Shown piece after piece: positions 46,600 through 58,194 of a DNA stretch of 64,000 nucleotides. Both the position numbers and the translations under genes were made by a program. The DNA is from Blastomyces gilchristii SLH14081 (taxonomy: Eukaryota; Ascomycota; Eurotiomycetes; Onygenales; Ajellomycetaceae). Under the pieces are notes generated by a model. That model was not told the DNA's origin and ran no database searches. It was given only the letters and a program-made list of their open reading frames with translations. Location of the stretch: assembly GCF_000003855.2 (NCBI RefSeq), contig NW_003101681.1:3887359-3951358 (forward strand). Direction: 5' to 3'. Position 1 is the stretch's first letter. Each line of letters begins with the position of its first letter.

Positions 46600-49500
46600 C
46601 TTCAAATTGCATTTGAATAAAAAGTTGATTTTGTACTGCTTCAGGAACCGAATTTTGATGCTGAGCAAAAATATATCATTTCTCATTCAAGCTACTACTG
46701 CTTTCTACCTCAAAAGTCTGAGATAAAGTCAAGAGTAGTGATCTATGAAAGAAAGAGATCAAGATATCAATTTAATCTGAGATTTGATATCATGTCTGAC
46801 CCTGATATTCTGATGAGTGATATTATAGATAAAGAGAATGAGTTTGATACTATACAGCTTATAAATATCTATAATGAAAAGTCATTGAAGAAAAATAACA
46901 ATATCTGAACAATTAATAGAGAGTTTCTGACCATAACTTCATTAAGAAACTCTATAATTGTAGGAGATTTCAATGCACATCATTTGTGATGAAATTCAGA
47001 ATGCAAAAGAGCAGTAAGAGCTGATAATCTGATTAAATGAATCTTTGAGCATTCAATAGATCTAGTTAACAAGTCTGATCAACAAACATTCTTCAGAAAA
47101 GACATGAAACAGAAATCTATTATAGATCTAATCTTCATGTCATGAAATCTAATTGAAAAAAGACTTGTAAACTGATTTATTAATTCAAATGAGACATCGG
47201 GATCAGGTCATGAGATTGTTCAATTCGATATTGAACTGAGTGAAAAATAAATGAGTGAAAACCCTCTTCTCTCTAATCAGTTTAACTTTGAAAAAGGTGG
47301 TTGAAAAGCAGTTGAAGAAAGCATAAAACTGTTAAACTCTGAAAAGCAGAGTACTATCTAATGTTAAAACTGTGTAATGGGATCAGTCGATTTAGTAATG
47401 AAACTATCAAAAATTCTGGTCCTGGTTTTAGACACGGTCACACGGTCAGTCTAACATCAAGAAATGTATGAGAGCAGATCAAATGAGATCAAATGCCAAA
47501 TTCATAGTCCCGGCGGCAGGTCTAAATATCACATCTAAAAGGAAATAATTAGCTACTGTTAGAAGAGATTGAAAGAATGATATAATATCTGATAAAGAGT
47601 TCAAAGCTGTCAGAAATGAATATTTGTCAGATATTAAAAGAGCTAAAATATACTGCAGGTATAAATTTCCTGAGAAAGCATAAGAAAAGAAAGTTTTTAA
47701 AGCTTTTAACTATACTAAAACAAGAAGTGTTGCAAAATTTCCAGCCTTAGAATATAAGTTTCAGAATGAATCATATACAGCAAATTCTTTTGAGAAAAAA
47801 TGTCAAGCTTTTATAAGAATTCTCTTTCAAAACTCATCAGATTCAGATTCAGAGAAAGAGAATATATCACTTCACAACTATATTAATGAAAATGACGGAG
47901 AATGATCTGAGCTTATACAAGATGAATTAGAGTCAGCTATCTTCTCAAGTTCAGTTAAAACTGCTGCAGGGCCTGATTCAATCAATCACTTGATCATTCA
48001 CAATACATACTTCTACTTAAAGAATGAATATTTTAAGCTCTTTTTCAATCTCTTGAAAAATAAATATTATTCTGAATGCTGAAGAGAAGTCACTGAAGTG
48101 ATTCTTGCAAAATCTAATAGAAAAACTTCAATTACTAAGTTATATAAAGTAATATATCTATTGAACTATCTAGAAAAGGTTTTAGAAAAGATAATAGCTA
48201 CTTAACTATCTTTTATAATCTCTATTAATAATTCTCTTCTGTTCAGTGAATAAATAGAAGATAGAAAACAATACTCTGCAATTGACACTGTTCTCTCAGT
48301 TATTTGTGATACTCAAATAGCAAAGTATGAAGATCTGGTCTCAACTGCAGTTTTTATTGATATAAAAGAAGTATTTAATGATGTTTCAAAGTCAAAGTTA
48401 ATTCAGACTTTGAAGATGTTAAAACTATTGATTTCTCTAATAAAATGAGTTAACAGTTTTATATCTAAAAGAATTATATAACTATTCTTTGATGAAATGA
48501 AATAAGATAAGACTGAGATACAAATAGAAGTACTGTAAGAATCTTCAATCTCACTCATTTTATTTGTAATATACACTGCATATCTATTCAAGAATAGAGA
48601 TATGAAAATGTTGTGATCTTCAAGGTATATAAATAATATTGATCTAGTTTACAGCTCAAAAAAAATCAAAGAGAATTTAGAAGTGATTGAAAAAGCAGTA
48701 AAAAAAATCTTTGTTAGAGTAGATATCAATTAAATTCAATTTAATATGAATAAAACTGAGTTAATTCATTTCTTATCTGAATTCAATGAGAAAAAACTAT
48801 ATCTAACTCTTTGAAATAAAGAGATTAAACCCAGTTTGAATATTAAATGATTAGAAGTATGATTAAACTTCAAGTTGAATTTTAAATATTATATTCAATG
48901 AAGAACTATCAAGACAGAAAGACTAATAAATAGCATAATCAAACTATCAAATACAGAAAGAGATCTATTCTTCCAGACTATGAAACAGTTAAATATAGTC
49001 TGTATTATCTCAGTAGCTGATTATGAAGTTCAAGTTTGATGAAATAATCAAGATAATTTCACTGGACTCTTTCAAAGTCTGTAAAACAGAGCTTTGAGAA
49101 GAATTCTGAAGACAATTAAAACATCTTGTATTAAAGTAATGAAAATTGAAGCTTCAATTCTTTCTTCTACTATTAGATTTCAAAAGACCTGCATAAATTA
49201 TGCTCTAAGAGTTATAAAGACAAGCTCAAATCATATACTCAGAGAAGAAGTCTCTTCTTCATTTTCATTATTTATCTCTGGAAATGAACTGGATTGAAAT
49301 AGATTTTATAATTGAAATGAAAATAATTCTTCAAAGAAAATGTTCTCTCAATCATACAGATTATGTTCACTGATTAAAAATCAATTTTCTTCTTTAAATA
49401 TTGAAAAAGTTGATTATGAGAAGATATCTTTCTAAAGAGAAAAGCTTGAATCTCTCATAGACTTGCAAATTAGTAAATTATCTAAAGAGAGAGAATATGA

Positions 49501-50854
49501 ACAACATTTGAAGAAAATTTCTACAATTAATATAAAAGACTCAATTCTGATCTTTTCAGATGACTCAAAAAATGAGAATTTGAATAGATTAGATACAGAC
49601 ATTGCCTATACTGAAGATAATATCAATTTTATCTCAGATTTCTGAAATTTAGACTGTGAATCTGAAGTCTTTGATGCTGAACTATTTGTAGTAGAAAAGC
49701 TTTCAAACTCATTGAAATAAAATCTTATAAAAGAGAAAATAGTTTGAAAGAGATATGAATATTCTCTGATAGTCAAGCTGCTTTGAAAAGACTTAGAAAT
49801 AGTCAGATTTATAATGATCAAATGAATCTTAAACTGATTTTAAACTCTATTTTGAAAATTCAAAAGAGAAGAATATCAAAACTGATAATTCATCTGCATT
49901 GAGTTCCTGCTCATATGAATATTCATAGTAATAAATTGACTGATTCAGCTGCAAAAACAGATTCAGAATTAAGCAGATCTATTCAAAAAACTGTGTCCTG
50001 GTCTTTTATAAAGAGAAAGATAAAAGAATCTTGTTTAAACAAGTGAAATAAAAGCTGGCAGAAACAAAAGAAGAGTATACATTATTCAAGATTTGAGATA
50101 AAACCAAAGTGAAAATCTTGTTCAATTAAATGTAAAAAGAAAATATTCTCATCTATAATTCAGCTGAAACTAGGACATGGTTATTTCAAATCTCATATAC
50201 AAAGATTTGATGATAGATTTGATTCAACAGAGTGCTTATTCTGCAGTGTGGATGTAAATCCTGAGTATATGATAATACATTGTGTGTTATACAATAGTCT
50301 CAGAGTCAGATTAAAGAAGAAGTATGATTTAAATCAATTAAATATGAGGTTCTTATTCTCAACTGAGACAGAAATTAAATACTTAATAGACTTTCTATCA
50401 GAAACTCAAGCAGCTATAAGAAAATGACTGAATTCAGAAGTATCTGAATATGAAGAGGCGGAAATTGATTAGATATAGTCTGTTAAAACAGCTATACACT
50501 ATCTTTTAATAATTTTATTTTGTTATAGTCTCTCTTTACTGTACTTATTTCTTTTTGTTCTTTTCTATCTACTTATTTAATGTGTCTATCTTTAAGACTA
50601 TGTTCTCTTTTTCTTTGTCATGATATTTTCAAATGATTTTAAAGTATCAGAAGGTGTTGAAATACTGCAATTTGTAAATAGTTTTTGTATTCTGAGATGA
50701 AATTTTCTGATTTTGCATATCTGAAATTGATAAATGTATAATAGTTGACTCTATAGATATAGGAAAAACTCTGAGATCTAAAGGTTCTCAGGTAGATGTC
50801 ATAGTCTATGACTGCATACATCTATAATTGAAGAATAATAATAATAATAATAAT
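46600..50854 (+). mobile_element. LINE3: long Tad-type LINE with endonuclease domain
   Basis: Flanked by a perfect 15-base TSD aaacccgcgtgcctt (46585-46599 and 50855-50869). It carries an apurinic-type endonuclease (IIVGDFNAHHL near 46960, IDLIFMS near 47125), a gap filled by a rearranged hAT fragment (47354-47524), then RT and RNase H collinear with LINE2, the C-terminal Cys motif, 3' UTR and an (AAT)n tail. The RT YxDD box is lost (reads Y-I-N-N near 48630). Stops are frequent. The endonuclease would nick the target DNA to prime reverse transcription. Confidence 0.92.
47354..47524. mobile_element. Rearranged hAT MITE arms inside LINE3
   Basis: Bases about 47354-47453 are the reverse complement of the left ~100 bases of the MITE, ending gacacggtcacacggtcagtcta. 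They are followed at once by the right ~70 bases in direct orientation, ending ccggcggcaggtcta. So one arm is inverted next to the other. No 8-base TSD seen. LINE sequence between the endonuclease and RT is missing around it. Confidence 0.8.
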
Positions 50855-50937
50855 AAACCCGCGTGCCTTGGTTTCCCACGTCAAGACACTACTTAGTGAC
50901 TGTATTAATCACTCAGTTACTGAGATAATTGTTCACA

Positions 50938-51620
50938 ATGTCTTCAGAAGCATATATATCATCTGAGACTACTAAATATAATAAGAATTTAAGTATACAA
51001 TATATCAAGTATAACGTGACGGAACCGAAGCGGTCACTAGTCAGCAGTATCATATAGAGATAGTTCTTTGAGAAGCTGTATAAGTGAGCTTAACTATCTT
51101 GCTTAAATAGTGCGCTCATAGGCTACAGGGTTATTATGAGGATATCACAGATATGATACTTAGTATACTAAGAAGATTGTATGAGAAATGCAGTAACTCT
51201 TGTATATATTTCAGTAGAAGAAAAAACAAATCACTGACTTCTTTAATAAGAAGCCAGCATCTAGGTATTCTATATAGATGATGAATGAATACTCTTCTCT
51301 CATTTCATGAGTGAGAATAGCTGAAGTGATACCTTAGCAGTATCTCACTGTCAAGAAAGAGTAATCTGCTGATCTTTTATAGAAGTGAGATTCTCATATT
51401 CATTATTTGAATCTTTCTATAATATATTCAAATGATGTTATAGAGTGGTTGAAAACTGGTTCAGACAGAATGAAATCATCTGCATGAATATGATGAGCTG
51501 TGTGAAACTGTAATAGAGTCTTGACATTACTGAAAGCATGATAATGTTCTTCTCTTTAAGAGCGTATTTCTGATGCTCTTAAGATTACTGAATTAGAAGT
51601 TATCTTTGTTGTATAGTAAT
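50938..51620 (+). pseudogene. Degraded plus-strand gene start, unknown product
   Basis: ATG at 50938 opens MSSEAYISSETTKYNKNLSI and keeps unmutated codons (GTG ACG GAA CCG AAG CGG) to about 51050, then accumulates TAG/TGA stops. From about 51210 a second frame reads ITDFFNKKPASRYSI and onward to about 51600, with all stops of the Gln or Trp kind, so an intron or frameshift lies near 51200. No family recognised. It starts about 70 bases after the LINE3 right TSD, next to the GC-rich island that could be its promoter. Confidence 0.45.
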
Positions 51621-52001
51621 AATTATCAACTGATTGACAGTGTATATACTCTACATAATATAAAGAAATAGATGAGTTTTTCTGCTGACTGTGTAGATCT
51701 TCTTTTCTCATCTCTGTTCAAAATAATCACATAATAAGTGAGTTTCTTATATATCAATTTGAAATGTGAAAAATATAGTTAATAAGTGACTTATAGATCT
51801 TCTATCATATTCTGTTCTATATATAAAATTCTCTGTAAAAGTGATATATTTTAGAGACAAAGTTGACAGTAGTGACAGGATTTTTTGAAAAGATCTCTCT
51901 CTCTGTGAAACATTTTTCTTCTCTCTCTCTCATCTGTAATAGTGAGTGCATGGAAGCATCATTCTTGAGAGATAATAAGAGACTTATTCTGACATTTTCT
52001 A
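51621..52001. other. AT-rich stretch between the two halves of an unassigned locus
   Basis: No sustained frame on the plus strand; the minus-strand frame described for 52002-52920 reaches into it through TGA codons. Contains a CT-rich run near 51895-51930. Confidence 0.4.
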
Positions 52002-52920
52002 GTGAGTAATAAATGTCTTCATGATGCAGCTGTGATCTTCATAACTGTTAAGAAAGCTCAGTTAAAGGCAGAGACAGCAGCATCAATGAGCTGTGAGAGC
52101 ACTGCTTTCATTGTCACATCTTCTTCTTCTTCTGCATCTCTTACAGCCGCGGCAGTAGCAGCCATGCCTTGCAGTGAGGTATCATCTCTTCTGCTGATTA
52201 GTTCATCTGCATTCAGTTCTTTCTCTGCTCTTCTTATCATCATCATAATGTCATTCCCCCTCTCAGTCAACACAGTGATATATGACCCTGTGTGATCATT
52301 CAGAGAGAATCTCAGAGAGAGCTTGATTCTGAAGATAGCAGCTCTGAAAAGCTCAATTTGTAGTTCCTCTTCTGTGACATGTCTGAGCTCTGCTCAGAAT
52401 ACTGCTGAGTTGAGTCTGCAGAATTCTGCAGTTCTTTTGTCTTATTTCTGTAGAAAGGCTCTGATGCAGTCTCTGACTGACACTGTCACATGTCTGCACT
52501 GTGCTAAGCAGCTGCAGAAGAGAAGAATCTTATACACTTATCTCTTCTCTTACTTCTATTATTTCTGTTATATCTGCAACAATGACTTCTGTCTCTCTGT
52601 AAGTATTATCTCACAGAAAGATGTCATATCAGCTCTGATAAGAAGCTCAGATGCTCAAGCAGTAAAGAGTGAGAGTCTCAGAGCTTCAAGTATTGATAGA
52701 TTCTATCAAGACTGAGAAGATTCTTCTTACTTATCTGTAAAAGAAGATGAAAGCATGAGTCTCTGAGATGAAAAAACACCTCAGAATGACTGACTTCAGG
52801 AAGAGATTAGCTGATATCACTGTTAAAAGTGTCTTAGAGATTAATCACTGATTGAAGAGAATCTCACTTTAATTAAAATAGATGACTGAGATGCTTTGTA
52901 AATTAATAAGTTAATACTTT
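52002..52920 (+). pseudogene. Partly unmutated coding-like locus, open on both strands, product unknown
   Basis: The plus frame runs 52002-52715 with a single TGA at 52293 (Trp-like), about 238 codons, then on with TGA/TAA to about 52920. It is Ser/Ala-rich first, then has a Cys pattern (TCLHCAKQ near 52487, CYICNNDFC near 52572). The minus frame from about 52540 to 51880 is also nearly open, stops being TAA/TGA only, and is charged and protein-like (TEEELQIELFRAA, RRAEKELNADELISRRDD). Strand cannot be settled by eye. The patch 52040-52290 keeps GCCGCGGC-type sequence. Confidence 0.45.
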
Positions 52921-53099
52921 AAGTATCTTCTATACTCTTGTACAGCATACTTCTTTACAGCACTGCAGTGCTAACTTCTTAGCAGATAAAGATATCAGTG
53001 CTGAAGACTTCAACAGTGAAGAATGAGTTTAATAAGAATGTGATTATTAATGAGTAGAGTCTGATCTCTCTTTTTACTTTTTCAGCAGGCTGTGACCTC

Positions 53100-56000
53100 A
53101 TTAGAATAGCAGCAGCTTACAGATCAATAATATTAATCTTTTTATTAATTTTAAATATCTCTTTTCTCTAACTGCTTCAGAAATTTTACACTTATATAGT
53201 CTTATTAAACTTTTAAAAATTCTTTAAGAGAAAATAGAAGAAGAGTGCTACAGAGTTCACAAGATACTGACTCATCACTGTGAGATTATCTCTAAAAAAG
53301 TCTTTGAGAAAAATAAGAAGTCTTAAGTAGTATTTCTTACTCAATATTTCTGACATGTAATAGAGTAATCTCTACTAGCTGTCTCATAGCTTGTAATCTC
53401 TTTCTCAGTATTTTTCAAATACTCAAGCAGTTCTCACAAATTCTCTGACAATGAATAATCTTCTCATTTAATGAGATATTGAAGTGTATTATAATATATT
53501 CACTTATTCAATATTTTCTTCATAAGATATTCAGTATTATTCTCAATCTTAATATTATTCAGCTGAGACAGCTCTGCTTCAGAATATTACTTATAGAACT
53601 TCAAATAGAAAATGTGAAAAACAGAATGAATTAATTTCAATTCTGAGAGTAATTTCAACTTATATGTCTGCTTACTCATCACTCTTGTTATCAGGAAAGA
53701 TTCTAGTTATAACTCACTGAGCTTCTTATACAGTCTCATTATCTTGATATTCTTTGCTGAAAGTAGCACTTAATTCTCTATCAAGAACTTCATTGAAAAA
53801 TGTTTTTAATTATAGTATTCTATCTATTACTTCTGAGTGCAGCAGATACTTTTCACTGTCTTTTTATAAATTTTATTCAAAAGTTTCAATCTCACTTTTA
53901 ATTCTGACACTGAAAAATACTTTGTTCTCTGTATCTATTTAACATTCTGACTGTCTATCTTCTTCTTTAAAATATTATCTGTGATGTCACTGAGTAATGA
54001 AGAATTATATTCATAATAAGTATAGAAAGAAGATACTTTTAAGATTACATTCTTTACATTATTATATATAAATTCAGTGATTAGAAGATGTTTCAGTCAA
54101 TCATTTTAATAATATGAACAGAATGCTTGAAGATGCTGTTCTAATATCTGATTCTGATATTCAGTCTGATCATCTATCTGTGAATGAAATGTGATACTGA
54201 GAAGACATCTTATTATAAGATAATACTAAAAGACTGATCAGTATTTACTGATAAAGAGAAATTCTTAATCTGTTATTAATAACTTCAGAGTACTGTGATT
54301 ATAAATAATAATATCTAAAAATAGATCAGGTAATTCAGAGGCTTTAACCTTTTTATAAGTAGAGATATGTTTTATCATCTTTGTAAAACAGTTGATAATA
54401 ATCAAAATTGAGTCATATTCTTTGACTCTTATTAACTTTGACAGATCAACTATGAAATTTATTGATAGATTCTGTTATAAACTCTTTGAAACAGACAGTG
54501 ATATCAACTCACTGTATTACTTATACTGCAGAATCTTTATTCTTTGATAGATATTATAAGTCTTAATATACTCTTTGACATCTGTTCAGAGCTTGTCTTA
54601 AATATATTTATATTTTAGAATCTTCTCATTCTTCTCTAACCTGAAGTGCTCTGTATGAGAATTATTATGATAAATTCTCAATAACTTCTGATGCACTGCT
54701 CTACTATAAGAGATGAAGACTGAATCATTCAGCAGTAGAAGTTCATGTTCTTCTAGTTATCAGCAACTTGATTTCTTAACAGCACTGTTCTGCTCAGAAT
54801 CTATCTTCTTTAAGTTCAAATCAGATTCTTTCTTCTTCAACTTCTGAATTCAAGCTGTAGTAGAGATATTCCTCTTCTATAACTTATCAATAAATTTCAA
54901 AAGTAGTCAGATTGAAAGATTGTAGACTGTTTCATTCTTTATCAATTCAATGATAGTAAGATATGATATGAGAAGCTCATAATCTTCAGTATCAGTTCTC
55001 TACAAGAATCTGAGTTTTCTTTCACCTTCTATACTGAGTTGTACAGCTGTCTTATCAGTGCTGTTTCTGAGCTTCAGAGAATCTTAATCCTCTGCAGCTA
55101 GCTTCTTCTGCAGTGATAATAGAGATTCTTTTATAAAATTCTTCTCTGTATTAATAATATTATAATCAGACTGTTTACACAGTATATCAGCAGAGTTAAG
55201 CTGATCTGAATAATATTAAATATAGAAATTATACTTCAAAAGCAGCTTCACTCATCTGGCTTGATATTCTGTCAAGTTCTTTGTTATCAAGAAGTAATGC
55301 AGATTTACATGATCAGTGAGAACTTACACTGAGTACTTATTACTCTGAAGATAATATTATCAGATCTTAAAGAATTCAATAATTATTAACATCTCTTAAT
55401 CATGAGTATCATACCTTCTCTACATAAGTGATAACTTCTTGAAGAAGAAGATCACTGATCTTCATTTATAATATCTTATAGATTCTGTGAAAAAGTCTTC
55501 TCTTATAGACATTTCATTATCTGTATTCTCAGAAGTGATTATTCTCTGATTCTTTCAATGTTGAAAGATCTTCAGTATTAACTGTGAAAAGATTTCACAG
55601 ATCTTAGTCTCAGATGCATCAGTCTCACACTGACTGAATAAGTCAAGATTCAAGTGATTCACTATTGTAATATCTGTAAAAGCTTATTTCAATTCTACAA
55701 ATGCCTGCACAGTGTTTTGAGTGAGAATAAACAGTTTCATTTTTCTATCTTTGACACTTCTCTTTAACAGATCTGTAAGAGAGACAGTAATCTGTGAATA
55801 TGCATAGATGAATCATCTGTAGAAGTTCATAAATTTTAGAAACATCTGCATCTCATAATATATCTGCAGCATCAGCCAGTTCTTGATAACAGAGACTCAG
55901 CTTCTGTTCATTGAAATGTCATTTATCTTAATAATATAATCTAAGAAATCAATCTTCTGCATATAGAATAAGTATTTTTCAGTGTTTGTATAGAGTTGAT

Positions 56001-57874
56001 ACTGTCTCAAGTGATTCAACACTTCTTAAATATGAGTATTATGTTCTTTCTTCATTTTCAAGAAGATTAGAATGTCATTCAAGTATACTATACAGAAGAT
56101 GTTAACAAGACTCTACAGTGTCTCATTTATATAGATCTGAAAGATGACTGAAGTATTATAAAGATTAAAAGATAAAACAAGATATTTAAAATTACTGTAC
56201 TTAGTATAAAAAGCTGTTTTTTAAATATTATCTTCATTAACTCTGATTCTATAATAGACATTCTGTATATCAATCTTTGAGAACATCTTTGCTTCAGATA
56301 ATGGATCAATCATCTTATTAATTAACAGTAATGAATAGTGATTCTTAACTGTCATCTTATTAAGACCTCTGTAGTCTATGCATAGATATAGTCTATTATT
56401 CTTCTTGAGTATAAAGAGTATAGATGTCTCTGCTGAACTCTTTGATAAATATATTTAATTCTTTGATTGTGCTTTCTCAAGATATTTACACAGAATATTC
56501 AATTTCTTTACAGATAAGTGATAAAGAGGCTCATACAGTGCTGTTACACTGTCTTCAAGACAAATCTTATATTATATCTTGATATCAGGAAACTTCACTG
56601 CTTTTCTTTTCAAAAAGACATTCTTATAATCTATAAAGAGATATTATATATATCTGTCTTTAATAATAAATACTGCTACTAATCTTGCAGTGAGAGTGAT
56701 GACTTCTTCATCTATTCTCAAGTCTCAGTTATCTACTACACAGTATATCAACTCTATCTTTTTCTCAAGATTCTTTCAATGAAACTCTTCAGATTTCTCT
56801 ATCACTGTCTCTTTATTAGTAAGATAATATCATCACACCTGAATAACTCAGTCAATGAGAGAATTATTTTCTCTCAATTATAGAAGATCTAGAATGATGT
56901 TCTCATCTATAATACTAACTGTATAAAGAAGCAGACTGCTCTTCTTAAAGATTCTTTCTGAGTCTATGATTATATACTTCACTTGAATTATATTAAAATA
57001 GTGATATTTCATTTCATTAATAAATTTCATATAATCTGACAGATCTATCTTCTTTCAATTCTTTATCAAAGAAAAGAAGTAGAATATGAAGTTAATATTT
57101 ATCTCAGAGTTAAGTAGACATCTCACTGATATCTTCTCATTGTAATTATATTATAAACTCAGAGATATGAGAATTATCAATACTTCATTTCTTTCTCTTC
57201 TTTATCTTTCATGAATATATTTATCAGAAGAAGAGTTAACTTTGAGAAGATATCTTCTCAGTTTCTTCTCTTCATCAGCTTCTTATAATTACTAGTATAG
57301 TAATTATCAACTCTGTAGTTAAAATAGAGATCTTTATTAAATCTTTTTTAACATTTCTTCACAGTGAGTGAAGAATCAGAATACTTGAAATTCTTCTTTA
57401 TTTTCTCTGCACTGAAGCTATCACAGTGCTGTTTAGATCTTATTATTAATTACTTAGAAGAGATCTTATTAGTCTTTTTCTCAAAGAATTGATTATTTAA
57501 ATAGATTTGAGAAGTCAGATTAACAAGCTCAGTGTAATTAATTAATGAACTGTGATACTGTAATATCATTATTTATATCTTATAAGTCAGCTTTGTAAGA
57601 TAAAGCTGTATCTTTAATTCATTCAAATCATCAGTTAATTTCTCTCAATATTCTTTAAATCTTACATTGAAATTGAAAGAGTTCTTATCATCTTATTAAT
57701 ATAATGAGTTGAACTGCTGTGCTGCTGTGAAGTTATAATTACAGTGATCTTCAATTTGATTCAGTAGAAAGTTCTTAAATTCTTCTCAAGTTATTATAGT
57801 ATCAGTATACTCAAGCTCTCTCTTCTTAATAATTCAAGTAGTTACAGAGATTTCTTCAAGAAGGTTGATAATAT
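53100..57874 (-). pseudogene. Gypsy-F chromovirus pol and part of gag
   Basis: Minus strand from right to left: gag up to a degraded zinc knuckle near 57310 (YFNYRVDNYYTSNY, Cys to Tyr at three positions), protease, RT with YLNDILIF at 56062-56085 (first catalytic Asp now Asn), RNase H near 55650-55150, integrase about 55000-53700, and a chromodomain near 53620-53400 (EYLMKKILNK*, QYLIK*EDYS, then *ELLEYLKN). The 3' LTR should lie left of about 53100 but was not identified. Its gag start lies beyond A3. Confidence 0.78.
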
Positions 57875-57879
57875 ATATT

Positions 57880-58194
57880 TGTAAGAGGCCTACGCCGAAT
57901 AGAGCAGTATAATATTGATAGGTCTTATATAACAAAGAGAAAAAACATTAGAGAAGGAAAGAAAGAGAAAGTGTGAGAATCAGCAATTGAAGTGGATATT
58001 TATACATGTATGTGGTGATGTACACAGTGGTGCTTCAGAGCAGAAGAATATACACGTGTTTGTAGCAGCCGAGGATCGGTGATTGGAACATACACATTCA
58101 TAGCAGCTGAGGATCAGTGATCAGAAATGAGGCGGTAGGAATCTATGAAGTGTACAGAATAGTCTATATGATTGATCAGGCACAGCCTGTCACA
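57880..58194 (-). repeat. A3 3' LTR (left)
   Basis: Starts TGTAAGAGGCCTACGCCG (GC kept) and ends GCCTGTCACA (GC lost). The partner shows the opposite pattern, so the two LTRs were mutated independently after insertion. Confidence 0.93.

Noticed and set aside
46570..46600. tRNA gene at the GCGGGTTT/AAACCCGC palindrome
   Set aside because: A T-arm-like hairpin exists on the minus strand, but no matching acceptor stem, D-arm or anticodon arm could be fitted, with or without the LINE removed.
46560..46600. Helitron 3' hairpin
   Set aside because: No CTRR terminus follows the hairpin at the expected distance on either strand.
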